Positions 33,223 through 41,940 of a DNA stretch of 64,000 bases are shown in pieces. Numbering within the stretch: the stretch's first letter is position 1; every line of letters starts with the position of its first letter. The translations under genes were made by a program, and so were the position numbers. This DNA comes from G963664585 sp963664585. Its GTDB lineage: Bacteria > Bacillota > Clostridia > Oscillospirales > Ruminococcaceae. The notes beneath the pieces are model-generated. The model was not told the DNA's origin. It ran no database searches and saw nothing but the letters and a program-made list of their open reading frames with translations. The stretch covers positions 62,001-126,000 of the forward strand of contig CAXXEO010000002.1 of the NCBI GenBank assembly GCA_963664585.2, given 5' to 3'.

Positions 33223-34104
33223 TCAGTGGGTCTGCAAGATTCCGCCGATTCTTGTAAAAACCTCGGTGGCAGTCCGGTAGAAAACCTGTTCATGAGCGTT
33301 TTCGGGAACGATGCGGGCGATGAGGTTAATATAGTCTCCCATATTCACAAGGGGCCAGTCCGATCCGTACATGACACGACTGTAATCATCCAGATAGGCA
33401 AGCCAGGTGCGCATATGTTCCACATAGCCCTTGTATCTTTCGCAGAAATTCTCGACATCCACACGCCCAACGGCCAGACCGGAAAGATCAATATAGACGT
33501 TATGGTTTTTCTTAGCTACCTCGGCGGCGTCCTGCATCCAAGGGTTGCCGAAGTGTGCCATGACAAAGCGGACCCTGGGGAAGTTAACCGCCACGTCATC
33601 CACTGTCAGCGGATGAGAATACCGCAGCTTTCCTGTCGTTGAAGCCGTATCACCGGTGTGGATCACAACAGGAACGTCGTATCGCTCTGCCAGTTCGTAA
33701 AAGGGTGTATAGACAGGATCGCTTACATAAAAGTGCTGGTAACCCGCATATATTTTGAGACCGAGCGCGTGTTTATTCTCAAGGGCTTCTGCAAACTCCC
33801 TCAGAAGAGCCGGGCTGTTTTCGGGCGTTATCCCAGTTGGATTGACCCCCACGCAGAAGGCGATTTGGTCAGGATAATTATAACGGTGCAAATCGACATC
33901 ACCACAAAGATTAAAAAGACCGGGGTGGGTGACGTTATCCGATTCGCCGCGGCGGGAGGACCCCATCACAATGCCCAGCTCGATATCGTTTTTTTGAAAG
34001 CTGTCAAGAACATGTTCAAGTGTAGTATCATGGCCTGCGGCGGCACAAAGTCGCTGGAATCCCTCATGGTTAAAAAGGTGCATATGTGCGTCAATAACTT
34101 TCAT
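33223..34104 (-). CDS. Amidohydrolase family 2 (TIM-barrel metal-dependent hydrolase)
   Basis: About 293 aa. Start taken at the ATG at 34104; an in-frame TTG precedes it by one codon. Metal ligands: DAHMHLF (residues 5-11), HTGDTA (about 150), AHFGNPW (about 184) and the late Asp in YGSDWPL (about 247). The family includes decarboxylases and lactonases; the substrate is not recognisable here. Stand-alone gene, convergent with hydA. The 380-bp gap upstream (34105-34483) shows no gene or recognisable element. Confidence 0.82.
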   Translation of the reverse strand: MKVIDAHMHLFNHEGFQRLCAAAGHDTTLEHVLDSFQKNDIELGIVMGSSRRGESDNVTHPGLFNLCGDVDLHRYNYPDQIAFCVGVNPTGITPENSPALLREFAEALENKHALGLKIYAGYQHFYVSDPVYTPFYELAERYDVPVVIHTGDTASTTGKLRYSHPLTVDDVAVNFPRVRFVMAHFGNPWMQDAAEVAKKNHNVYIDLSGLAVGRVDVENFCERYKGYVEHMRTWLAYLDDYSRVMYGSDWPLVNMGDYINLIARIVPENAHEQVFYRTATEVFTRIGGILQTH

Positions 34105-34483
34105 CAATAAATGAACCGCCTTTTCCCAAAAGGCCTTCCCTCATCCGTTGGCAGCCATAAAGGTGATCATAATGGGTCAGTCTAGGATGGATTCTTGTAT
34201 CCAAGCCCTGATAGCAACTGGGCAAATAAAGAGAAAAATCCAAACCCTGTCTTCCTACCTAAGGTGAGACAAAGAGATAGAACGAAGTCCCGTTTATTGA
34301 CAAAATTGCTATAGATGACACCGTCAGCCTTAGGGTGAAAGTTTTCCTTTTGTTTTATATGGCAGTGGCGTATAATAAAGCTGTTTGCCGACCGCCCGCT
34401 ATAGCATAACACACCATTTTCTCCGATGCAATCACTCTGGCTGGCGAGTTTGATCGGAATTCCGAGTTTATGGGAGGACAAAA

Positions 34484-34924
34484 ATGACCTATCTTGAGAA
34501 AGCAGATGCATTTTCCGCTTTTCTTGCCGAAAATGGCGGAGGCGCATCCCGCGAAGACAGCGAAAAAGGCATATTGTTTTTTATGGCCAGCGAAAGCGGC
34601 CTCAGTTTTTTGGTTTCCTTTTCCGCTGACGGCGGGGTCGACATCTCCACTGTAGTAGCCACGCTGCGCGGCCTTCGAGGCCAAGGACCGATGATGATGA
34701 TGGGATTTCTTCGCCAGCTAAACAGCCAGGCTCTCTTCCTCAAATGCTATCTGGATGAATCCGGAATCGTCGCCATCAGTGCAAGAGTATTTGAAGCACA
34801 TGAATTCTCATTAAAAGCCGTACTCGATGTCCTCGCTGCCGTTGATCAGCAGTCGGTCAAAATCAAAGTCGCACTGGATCAGCTTTGCAGCGTTTTTAAA
34901 GAGATGGGGTGTCTGGATGCTTAA
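34484..34924 (+). CDS. YbjN-like small protein (first of a pair)
   Basis: 146 aa, ATG after GGGAGG. Predicted alpha/beta fold resembling the YbjN/type III secretion chaperone-like superfamily: N-terminal helix, a strand pair (ILFFMASESGLSFLVSFSA), the turn MGFLRQLNSQALFLKCYLDE, a second strand pair and a C-terminal helix. Cytoplasmic, no catalytic motif. It overlaps the next gene by 8 bp, so the two products are probably made together. Confidence 0.6.
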   Translation: MTYLEKADAFSAFLAENGGGASREDSEKGILFFMASESGLSFLVSFSADGGVDISTVVATLRGLRGQGPMMMMGFLRQLNSQALFLKCYLDESGIVAISARVFEAHEFSLKAVLDVLAAVDQQSVKIKVALDQLCSVFKEMGCLDA

Positions 34925-35330
34925 GAATATTGAAGCTCTTTTGGATGATAAACTGGCCGATATGGAAAAAACCGCCGGAGAAGGCACTCTTAGCTATGTA
35001 GGGATCAGCGAGGTCCAAGGTGTAGCGGTAAGCGCAGCGCTTATCTTCTTTGACGGTGGGCTTGGCCGCGCCATTTGTCAGGTCACCCACTGCAGCGATG
35101 AGTTTGAGGATGAGGTGACTATCCTCATCAATCGCATTAACAGCTTGGCACCCTATCGTGCCACCCTGGAAGAAGGAGTATTTACGTTAGCGGCTGACTT
35201 TATGATCCCCGATGCCCCGGACGCAGATCGCATACTTGCCATCCTGTGGACTTTGCTGGGTGCCATAGACAAATATCATATTGACGAGCTCCGGTCGATT
35301 TTGGGCGAGCTGCCCAATCAGGTGGGTTAA
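34917..35330 (+). CDS. YbjN-like small protein (second of a pair)
   Basis: 137 aa from the ATG at 34917, which overlaps the preceding stop and has GGGGTG upstream; longer in-frame starts fall inside the first gene. Same predicted fold as its neighbour (helix, beta pair GVAVSAALIFFDGG, then INSLAPYRATLEEGVFTLAADFM, C-terminal helix) with low sequence identity. No known function. A heterodimer is plausible from size, fold and coupling. Confidence 0.6.
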   Translation: MLKNIEALLDDKLADMEKTAGEGTLSYVGISEVQGVAVSAALIFFDGGLGRAICQVTHCSDEFEDEVTILINRINSLAPYRATLEEGVFTLAADFMIPDAPDADRILAILWTLLGAIDKYHIDELRSILGELPNQVG

Positions 35331-35341
35331 TCATCCTCCTG

Positions 35342-35379
35342 TCTCAATTTTCCTACGTTTTCGGTAGGGGAAATAGAGA
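35342..35379. repeat. Family C hairpin (degenerate)
   Basis: TCTCAATTTTCCTAC pairs imperfectly with GGTAGGGGAAATAGAGA between the YbjN-like pair and bioY. Confidence 0.55.
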
Positions 35380-35447
35380 TGAACATACTACACCGTTAAG
35401 GACTTAGTATGTCAGGTGTTTATATTATGGTAGAAAATGGAGTTTGT

Positions 35448-36011
35448 ATGGAAAATGTAACTGTCAAAAACATTCGCTCACTCACTGTTTGCGGACTGTT
35501 TGCCGCCCTTATTACCGCAGGAGCCTATATCACCATTCCTATTCCCTATGTGCCAATTACTTTACAAACCTTTTTTGTCATGATGGCCGGCCTTTTGCTG
35601 GGGAAAAAGCTTGGTGGAATTGCTGTTACCGTTTATGTTGTGCTCGGACTTATCGGCCTTCCAGTGTTCGCCGGAGGGGCCGGCGGCATAGGATATATCA
35701 TGCACCCCACCTTCGGATACATACTCGGCTTTATCCCCGCTGCCTATGTCACAGGATTTCTCAGCCGCCAGCTTGCCTCTAAAGGAATCGCCGGCTCCTT
35801 TTTTGCTTGTTTCGCGGGGACCATTGTCATTTATCTGGTGGGTGTACCCTTTCTCTATCTTGTGAAAAACTTTTATCTTGGCGTCTCCATGTCTCTGATA
35901 TCCGCCCTTAAATACGGTTTTCTCCTCACACTGCCGGGGGATATCATCAAATGTGCGCTGGCTTGTGCAGCCTCGCGAAAAATTTTACCCGCAATCGGCG
36001 ACAGAGGCTAA
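35448..36011 (+). CDS. bioY: Biotin transporter BioY (ECF S component)
   Basis: 187 aa from the ATG at 35448 (GGAG 5 bases upstream), which matches the usual BioY length. An ATG at 35409 with AAGGA would add 13 residues. About six transmembrane helices. BioY signature: PIPYVPITLQTFFVMMAGLLLG (split over residues 25-46), then GGAGGIGY and PTFGYILGF. It imports biotin alone or with the ECF energy module, which is not encoded in this window. Confidence 0.92.
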   Translation: MENVTVKNIRSLTVCGLFAALITAGAYITIPIPYVPITLQTFFVMMAGLLLGKKLGGIAVTVYVVLGLIGLPVFAGGAGGIGYIMHPTFGYILGFIPAAYVTGFLSRQLASKGIAGSFFACFAGTIVIYLVGVPFLYLVKNFYLGVSMSLISALKYGFLLTLPGDIIKCALACAASRKILPAIGDRG

Positions 36012-36051
36012 CCAAATAGCCCCTTGGCCTTTTGCATATAATCTTCGTTTA

Positions 36052-36156
36052 TATAGCAATTAACTTAAAAACTGGCTAGTTATAAAACGTCATTTTCTTC
36101 CCCCACCCAAGGCGGGGGAAGAAATCACAAGCTTGTTTTCAAATTAATCAACGATA
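36052..36156 (+). repeat. Family A repeat, copy 5 (105 bp)
   Basis: Slightly degenerate: TATAGCAATTAACTT at the left end and ATTAATCAACGATA at the right. The GC-core hairpin has a different loop (CCCCACCCAAGGCGGGG). It is followed by the T-box promoter. Confidence 0.88.
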
Positions 36157-36204
36157 TCTGGCGAAAGCCAGCTGCATTTTCTCCCATCCTTTTTGCAAAA
36201 GACC

Positions 36205-36233
36205 TTGACATTGCACTATGACTTTGGTATATT
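36205..36233 (+). promoter_or_regulatory. Promoter of the T-box leader
   Basis: TTGACA (36205-36210), 17-bp spacer, TATATT (36228-36233). Confidence 0.8.
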
Positions 36234-36239
36234 AACTTC

Positions 36240-36508
36240 AAACCTGCGAGAGGGAAGAAAAACTGCGAACTGATCACACAGCGAGCCGGGAATGGTGTAA
36301 GCCCGACGGATGCGGCGCAGACATATGGTCCCTTGAGGGCGGAGCGAACGGCAACAAGTAGCATCCGACGCGAAACCGGCGTTATTCGGTTAGGGGTGTG
36401 ACGGCACTCTGTATGAGGTGGATAGGCAGTCGATGGACGGCCTGTCAATCAAGGTGGTACCGCAGGTTTTACACCTGTCCTTGTAGAAGGACGGGTGTTT
36501 TTGTTTTA
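36240..36508 (+). ncRNA. T-box leader controlling the TrpXYZ-type transporter
   Basis: The T-box sequence AAGGTGGTACCGCAGG is at 36451-36466. The intrinsic terminator ACACCTGTCCTT/AAGGACGGGTGT plus TTTTTGTTTT is at 36471-36508. Stem I is recognisable: lower helix AGGGA/TCCCT, CTGCG (36262-36266)/CGCAG, and the conserved AGCGAGCCGGGAATGG arm. The specifier-loop side reads ACATATGG. TGG (Trp, 36326-36328) fits the downstream transporter, but ATG (Met) one base earlier cannot be excluded. Uncharged tRNA would stabilise the antiterminator and switch on the transporter. Confidence 0.9.
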
Positions 36509-36610
36509 CCACCTTTTTCACCGACATTTACAGGGATTACCCTTAAAAACAGAGGTGCGGGCAAACCCCGCCTCATGCTAGATCCTGCTTAAGTGGCATT
36601 GTATTTTGCC

Positions 36611-36644
36611 TCTGTTCCCCCCTCCTCATGCAGGGGAACAAAGA
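36611..36644. repeat. Family C hairpin (weak)
   Basis: TCTGTTCCCC pairs with GGGGAACAAAGA, between the T-box terminator and trpX. The flank TTGCCTCTG resembles those at 24.0 and 57.4 kb. Confidence 0.5.
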
Positions 36645-36702
36645 CCGGATGATTGCCGTTTAATTTAGGGCTGGTATCAAAAAATTTTAGGAGGAAATTC
36701 TG

Positions 36703-37728
36703 ATGAAAAAACTAATCTCTCTCATTCTCACAATGGCAATCGTACTGGTGGCTCTCGCTGGATGCTCTGGCGCAGCTTCAAGCTCCACTTCTTTAAAGGC
36801 CTCGTCCAGCAGTGCCCCCGCAAGCTCTCAGGCAAAGGTTTATAACATTGGCATCGCGCAAATCGTCGAGCATCCCTCGCTCAACCAAATACGAGAATCA
36901 ATCATAGCCGAACTTTCCACTCTCGGATTTAAGGAAGGCGCAAATGTTAAATATGATTATCAGAATGCGCAGGGAGACATGGCCAATCTGAAGAGCATCT
37001 GTCAGAAGTTCTCCGGCGCTAAATATGACCTCATTGTCGCTATTGCCACTCCCACCGCGCAGGCCGCTGCAGGTGAGACTTCCACGATCCCGGTCATCTT
37101 CTCTGCCTGCACCGACCCCATTACTTCCGGCCTTGTGTCAAGCCTTGAAAACCCCGGCAAAAATGTCACCGGTACCTCGGACGCCGTGTCCGCTGAAGAG
37201 ATTATGAAATTGGCCCTTCAGCTTACCCCTAATATTAAAACCATCGGCGCCCTATATAACGCAAGCGAGACCAACTCCGTATCGGTAATTAATGATCTCA
37301 AAGCCTTCGCCGCCAAGAAGGGGCTCACTGTGATCGAAGCCACCGCCACCAGCACTGCCGATGTACAGCAGGCCGTCACCTCACTTGTAGGAAAGGTAGA
37401 TGCCATCTTTACCCCAATTGACAACACTGTGGCCGCCGCTATGCCCATTGTGGCAGAAGTGACAACCAAGAACAAAATTCCCTACTATGTGGGTGCCGAT
37501 ACCATGGTCACCGACGGCGGATTTGCGACCTATGGCATCAACTATGACATCCTTGGCCGCGAAACCGCCTCGATGGTCGCCAAGGTCCTGAAAGGCGCCA
37601 AACCGGGCGATATCCCTGTCAAGCTGATGACAGATATGAACATCTATATCAACGTCGCCACCGCCAAGGCCATTGGCATTGAAATCCCCGCGGAGATTAA
37701 GGCAAAAGCGACTCTTTTGGGAAAATAA
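36703..37728 (+). CDS. trpX: ABC transporter substrate-binding lipoprotein (TrpX type)
   Basis: 341 aa. Lipobox LAGC (Cys21) and a Ser/Ala-rich linker, then the PF04392-type periplasmic-binding fold (YNIGIAQIVEHPSLNQIRES is the typical start; VKYDYQNAQGDM and GADTMVTDGG are conserved later). This family is described as tryptophan/tyrosine-type substrate-binding proteins. AGGAGG before the ATG. It is followed by the permease and ATPase genes and preceded by a T-box, which supports amino-acid uptake. Confidence 0.88.
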   Translation: MKKLISLILTMAIVLVALAGCSGAASSSTSLKASSSSAPASSQAKVYNIGIAQIVEHPSLNQIRESIIAELSTLGFKEGANVKYDYQNAQGDMANLKSICQKFSGAKYDLIVAIATPTAQAAAGETSTIPVIFSACTDPITSGLVSSLENPGKNVTGTSDAVSAEEIMKLALQLTPNIKTIGALYNASETNSVSVINDLKAFAAKKGLTVIEATATSTADVQQAVTSLVGKVDAIFTPIDNTVAAAMPIVAEVTTKNKIPYYVGADTMVTDGGFATYGINYDILGRETASMVAKVLKGAKPGDIPVKLMTDMNIYINVATAKAIGIEIPAEIKAKATLLGK

Positions 37729-37834
37729 TCAGAATATATGTAAGGTGATCCCCATTTTGCAGCCTGTTATGAACCTGCCCCGGTGACAATCCGTCGCCGG
37801 GGTTTTGGAACGAATGGCGCCCGCTGTTTTCGCG

Positions 37835-37927
37835 AACTAAAACTGGCTAGTTATAAAACGCCATTTTCTTCTCCCGCCTTCGGCGGGGGAAGAAATCACA
37901 AGCTTGTTTTCAAGTTAATCAACTATA
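37835..37927 (+). repeat. Family A repeat, copy 6 (5'-truncated)
   Basis: The left ~13 bp are missing (begins AACTAAAACTGGCTAG). The rest matches the family through AAGTTAATCAACTATA. It sits inside the trpX-trpY gap of what should be one operon. Confidence 0.88.
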
Positions 37928-38017
37928 CAAGATTTAGTATCCGTCTTCGTAAATACGGCCATATGGCTCTTTGTGTTTGCAAAGCCCTGCAAATTGTCCC
38001 CGAAAGGAGAAACAACT

Positions 38018-38947
38018 GTGAGACCACTTATGACCTTCGCTGCCCTTCTCGGTTCCGTCGAGATGGGTGTGATTTACGCCATGCTTTCACTGGGAGTCTT
38101 TCTCTCCTACCGTACGCTGAACACCCCCGACCTCACTGTGGATGGAAGCATCGTCACCGGTGCCGCTGTGGGAAGCATCCTTTGCCGCGCGGGGCATCCT
38201 CTGTGGGGCCTGGTTGGCGGTGCAGCAGCCGGAGCGGTTTGCGGGGCGGTCACCGCCTTGCTTGCCACAAGACTTCGGATCAGCCCCCTTCTCTCCGGCA
38301 TACTCGTAATGATGGGACTGTACTCGATAAATCTTAGAATTCTGGGCGGCAAGGCCAATATCTCCCTTCTCGGCGTAACCACAATTTATCATCTTTCCCC
38401 ACTCAAAATCTTGGGGGAATACCAGACACTGATCACTTCAGTGTTGATCCTGCTGACTGTTCTCATACTCTTTTATCTCTTTTTGAAGACCCGAATCGGC
38501 TTTGCGTTGAGGGGGGTGGGTGATAATGAAGATATGATGCGTTCTCAGGGGATCAGCACCGACCACATGAAGCTTTTGGGCATGTCCGTCTCCAATGCCA
38601 TGGTGGGCCTGTGCGGCGCAATGCTTGCCCAGTACCAACGTTTCTGTGACGTTGGCATGGGCAGCGGCATGGTGGTTATTGGTCTAGCCTCTCTGATCGT
38701 GGGTGAGGTGGTATTTGGTGTGAAGCCGCTTGGCCGCCGACTTGTCGCCGTAGCACTCGGAGCGGTATTTTATCGCCTCGTCATTGCGTTTACCCTTCAG
38801 CGGGGAATGCCTGCGACCGACCTAAAGCTGATTTCCGCCTTGGTGGTGACGGTTGCCATGTCCGCTTCGGCCACAGGCGGAAGCCTCTCGAAGTTTTTTG
38901 GACACTTCAGCCAAAAAGACAGAAGGGAGGCAGAGGACCATGCTTAA
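38018..38947 (+). CDS. trpY: ABC transporter permease (TrpY type)
   Basis: 309 aa from a GTG at 38018 with AAAGGAG 9 bases upstream; earlier in-frame codons lack a site and approach the repeat. About eight to nine transmembrane helices. The fold is of the branched-chain amino acid/ribose-type permease family (LNTPDLTVDGSIVTGAA near residue 33; GLASLIVGEVVFG near 223). It forms the membrane channel for the TrpX ligand. The end overlaps the ATPase gene by 8 bp. Confidence 0.88.
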   Translation: MRPLMTFAALLGSVEMGVIYAMLSLGVFLSYRTLNTPDLTVDGSIVTGAAVGSILCRAGHPLWGLVGGAAAGAVCGAVTALLATRLRISPLLSGILVMMGLYSINLRILGGKANISLLGVTTIYHLSPLKILGEYQTLITSVLILLTVLILFYLFLKTRIGFALRGVGDNEDMMRSQGISTDHMKLLGMSVSNAMVGLCGAMLAQYQRFCDVGMGSGMVVIGLASLIVGEVVFGVKPLGRRLVAVALGAVFYRLVIAFTLQRGMPATDLKLISALVVTVAMSASATGGSLSKFFGHFSQKDRREAEDHA

Positions 38948-39734
38948 GCTAACCGGTGTCACCAAGCTCTTTTTCCCCGGGACCACTGATGAAAAGCGTG
39001 TCCTTGACGGCCTTGATCTTCACCTTGCCAAGGGAGAATTTGTCACTCTGATCGGCTCCAACGGGGCAGGCAAAACCACGCTGATCAACTGCATCAGCGG
39101 TGCCTGCCGGCCTGAGGCTGGCCGGGTCCTTTTGGATGAAGAGGATATCACCTCTCAACCGGAACACCGGCGCGCAATCCATATCGGACGTGTCTTTCAA
39201 GATCCCCACAAGGGGACGGCATTCGACATGACAGTGGCAGAGAATATGTCCATCGCCTATCACAAGGGGCGGGGGAAAGGCCTTGCTCCCGGTATTACAA
39301 GAGTCGAGCGCGATCTTTTTCGCCAGGGCCTTAAACGCCTTGATATGGGCCTTGAAGACAGGCTGGAGTCCAAGGTGGGGCTTTTGTCAGGCGGTCAGCG
39401 CCAGGCGCTTACCCTGTTGATGGCCACCCTGGGTCGCCCCAAGCTTCTGCTTTTGGATGAGCATACCGCTGCCCTTGATCCGGCAGCCTCACAAAAGGTG
39501 ATGGAGCTAACCTGTGTTCTGGTGGCCGAGGGGCAAATCACCACAATGATGGTCACCCACAATATGCGTTCAGCCCTTGCCGCGGGCAATCGTACTGTAA
39601 TGATGCACGGAGGAAAGGTCATTCTCGATATCTCTGGCGAAGAACGCCGTAAAGCCACGGTTGAAGGGCTTGTCGCCCTCTTTCAGGAGAAAAACGGTGA
39701 CGGCTTACTCAGCGACCGTATGCTTTTGGGGTAA
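38940..39734 (+). CDS. trpZ: ABC transporter ATPase (TrpZ type)
   Basis: 264 aa from the ATG at 38940 (GGGAGG upstream). Walker A is GSNGAGKTT (about residues 39-47), the Q-loop is VFQDPHKGT, the ABC signature LSGGQRQ is at about 146, Walker B is LLLLDEHTAALDP and the H-loop is VTHNM. It powers TrpXY. The in-frame extension upstream lies inside trpY. A terminator follows 33 bp after the stop. Confidence 0.93.
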   Translation: MLKLTGVTKLFFPGTTDEKRVLDGLDLHLAKGEFVTLIGSNGAGKTTLINCISGACRPEAGRVLLDEEDITSQPEHRRAIHIGRVFQDPHKGTAFDMTVAENMSIAYHKGRGKGLAPGITRVERDLFRQGLKRLDMGLEDRLESKVGLLSGGQRQALTLLMATLGRPKLLLLDEHTAALDPAASQKVMELTCVLVAEGQITTMMVTHNMRSALAAGNRTVMMHGGKVILDISGEERRKATVEGLVALFQEKNGDGLLSDRMLLG

Positions 39735-39767
39735 CTTTCTGATTAAACCTGTTTCACCAGCAGCCCA

Positions 39768-39797
39768 AGGCCCCCGCCCGTTGGCGGAGGCCTTTTT
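39768..39797 (+). terminator. Terminator of the trpXYZ operon
   Basis: AAGGCCCCCGCC and GGCGGAGGCCTTTTT form a stem with one mismatch, followed by T residues. Confidence 0.82.
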
Positions 39798-39871
39798 CTG
39801 ACTGTCGCGTTAATCTCCATGGACATATTTGATGTAATATTATTTCCTTTTTTTAAAAAAATAACTAATTT

Positions 39872-39977
39872 TATAGCCAATTAACTTAAAAACTGGCTAT
39901 ATATAAAATGTCATTTTTTTCCCTCGCCTTCGGCGGGGGAAGAAATCACAAGCTTGTTTTCAAGCTAATTAACTATA
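39872..39977 (+). repeat. Family A repeat, copy 7 (106 bp)
   Basis: Full copy, immediately followed by a family C hairpin that shares its last bases (CTATATATC). Confidence 0.92.
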
Positions 39978-40015
39978 TATCTATTTTTCCCGCCTGTGGC
40001 GGGAAAAATAGATAT
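39977..40015. repeat. Family C hairpin abutting family A copy 7
   Basis: ATATCTATTTTTCCCGCC pairs perfectly with its complement around TGT. The flank ATGCTTTATTG is typical of the family. Confidence 0.78.
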
Positions 40016-40071
40016 GCTTTATTGTCTATCCATTATGATCCGTCGGTAAATGACAGATTATAATGCAATAT

Positions 40072-40130
40072 TTGACAATATGCAAGAAAAAAATTATTTT
40101 ATAGACAAACGTATACGAAAGTAATATACT
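40072..40130 (+). promoter_or_regulatory. Two overlapping candidate promoters of the first yczE-like gene
   Basis: TTGACA-N17-TATTTT (40072-40100) and TAGACA-N17-TATACT (40102-40130). The palindrome CGTATACG lies within the second spacer. Confidence 0.5.
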
Positions 40131-40172
40131 AAGCTCATGTTTAAATGCTGCGCAGTGAGGGGTGCTGCTCAT

Positions 40173-40853
40173 ATGAAATTGCTGATTCGTCTTTATCTTC
40201 TGGCCGTAGGGCTCTTTCTTTTTGCTCTCGGACTTGTATTTGCAATCAACAGCAATCTTGGCCTGGCCCCCTGGAACTGTCTCAATGACGGTTTGATCAA
40301 ACATGTTCCCATTACCTTTGGTCAGGCAAACATTATGGTAGGCATCATCATCGTTTTAGTGAACATTCTTGCGAAACAGAAAATCGGCTTTGGCACACTC
40401 GCTAACATGACACTGATTGGTATCTATATTGATCTCTTGAATCATCTTACCTTTTTGCCGAAGAATCCTGGCATGTATAATGCGCAGGGCGAAATAAGCC
40501 CTGTAAATATCGCATATGGCACCTTTTTAATCATCTGTGGTCTGACCATCACAGCAATTGGCTGCATGATTTATCTCAAAGCCGAATTTGGTGCGGGACC
40601 CAGAGATGGGCTCATGCTGGCCCTCATGTACATAACCGGGAAACCACTGGCCGTCTGTCGGATCTCCATCGAGCTTTGCGTATTTGCTGTGGGCTTTCTT
40701 TTGGGTGGAAGTATCGGTATTGGTACGATAGTCTCCTCCACATTAAACGGGTTCATCATACAGACGGTATTCAAGCTCTTTAAATTTAATCCAAAGACAC
40801 TTAAGCACGAGTATTTGGACGATCAACTGAGGATGACATTGAAAAAGGCCTAG
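40173..40853 (+). CDS. YczE/YitT-like membrane protein, paralogue 1
   Basis: 226 aa from the ATG at 40173 (GAGGGGTG upstream); an ATG at 40137 would add 12 residues. About five transmembrane helices. Family features: INSNLGLAPWN near residue 27, AEFGAGPRDG near 136 and LLGGSIGIGT near 180. The tail FKLFKFNPKTLKHEYLDDQ is nearly identical in the next gene. YczE-type proteins have no firm biochemical function. The TAG stop is supplied by the CTAG end of a family B element. Confidence 0.85.
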   Translation: MKLLIRLYLLAVGLFLFALGLVFAINSNLGLAPWNCLNDGLIKHVPITFGQANIMVGIIIVLVNILAKQKIGFGTLANMTLIGIYIDLLNHLTFLPKNPGMYNAQGEISPVNIAYGTFLIICGLTITAIGCMIYLKAEFGAGPRDGLMLALMYITGKPLAVCRISIELCVFAVGFLLGGSIGIGTIVSSTLNGFIIQTVFKLFKFNPKTLKHEYLDDQLRMTLKKA

Positions 40854-40955
40854 TACGCTTTAACATTTTAACCCTGTATATTCCCCCGCCGGAGGCAGGG
40901 GAATATACAGAAACATTCGATCTATTAGCAAGTTTAAGATGTTACAAGATACTAG
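40850..40955 (+). repeat. Family B element, copy 3 (106 bp, CTAG to CTAG)
   Basis: The most complete family B copy. It begins CTAGTACGCTTTAACAT and ends ATGTTACAAGATACTAG, imperfect inverted ends. The centre is a TGTATATTCC/GGAATATACA hairpin with the GC core. The left CTAG includes the stop codon of the upstream gene. The rest of the 262-bp gap (to 41115) shows nothing else. Confidence 0.78.
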
Positions 40956-41115
40956 TCGATGGTGTTTTCTTCTTTTGATTTACAGTTTTGCCACCTGCCT
41001 TTGATTGTTTTCGCAGAAAACGAAGGCAAGAGATCACTCTTATCCACTTCCAGCGATAGTCGGTAAGGTTGAAGTTTCTAATTACTTTTGATTCGCTGGA
41101 GAAACGGAGCTTCTG

Positions 41116-41781
41116 ATGTGGAATAAAAATGTGCCATTGCGCCTGCTGCGGCTGACCTTTGGGCTTTTTGTATTATCCGCCGCAATTGTCTTGCAGATCA
41201 ACGCCAATCTTGGCTATGCCCCCTGGACAGTGCTCAACCATGGCATCCATAGACAAACCGGTATGACCATAGGTCAAGCGAGCATACTTGTCTCGGCCAT
41301 TGTCATCGGTATTGATTTAATTGCCAAAGAAAAAATTGGAATGGGTACAATCACCAATATGATCCTCACGGGGATTTTCACAGATTGGATTATCGCTTGG
41401 GATATTCTTCCTCATGCAGCCGGTCTTGCTGATGGCCTTGTACTTATTTGTGCCAGCATTGTGACCACGGGCTTCGGCGTTTATCTTTACATTGGCGCAG
41501 GCTATGGAGCAGGCCCCCGCGACAGTCTGATGGTTGCTGCCATTAAATTTTCGGGCAAACCCTTAGGTCTTTGCCGCAGCTCTCTTGAGGTGTGCGCACT
41601 GGCACTCGGTTTTCTTTTGGGCGGAAGCGTTGGCATAGGCACAGTAGTGCTTTCGCTGTGCACCGGTATCGTCATGCAATATATTTTTAAACTTTTTAAA
41701 TTTAATCCCAAGACTATCAAGCATGAATATCTAGATGATCAGATTAAGCAGTTAATCAGTTTAAAAAAGGCGCATGTTTAA
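41116..41781 (+). CDS. YczE/YitT-like membrane protein, paralogue 2
   Basis: 221 aa with the same layout as paralogue 1: INANLGYAPWT, GAGYGAGPRDS, LLGGSVGIGT and the tail FKLFKFNPKTIKHEYLDDQ. The copies probably arose by tandem duplication and then diverged to roughly half identity, with the tail most conserved. ATG start; GGAG about 8 bases upstream. Function unknown. Confidence 0.85.
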   Translation: MWNKNVPLRLLRLTFGLFVLSAAIVLQINANLGYAPWTVLNHGIHRQTGMTIGQASILVSAIVIGIDLIAKEKIGMGTITNMILTGIFTDWIIAWDILPHAAGLADGLVLICASIVTTGFGVYLYIGAGYGAGPRDSLMVAAIKFSGKPLGLCRSSLEVCALALGFLLGGSVGIGTVVLSLCTGIVMQYIFKLFKFNPKTIKHEYLDDQIKQLISLKKAHV

Positions 41782-41890
41782 ACCTTTTTTGGATTCTCCG
41801 GCTTTGCTCCCATTCACTTTGGAGGTAAAGCTCGGAGAAGGACGGAAAAAGAAAAGACTAAAAGTTTGTCTTTTTCCCTCTTTTATGATG

Positions 41891-41919
41891 TTGACAGTCA
41901 AGAAAAAGTGTGTTATATT
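41891..41919 (+). promoter_or_regulatory. tRNA-Thr/tRNA-Tyr promoter
   Basis: TTGACA (41891-41896), 17-bp spacer, TATATT (41914-41919). Confidence 0.82.
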
Positions 41920-41940
41920 AGTTTTCGCTCTATTGTTTTT

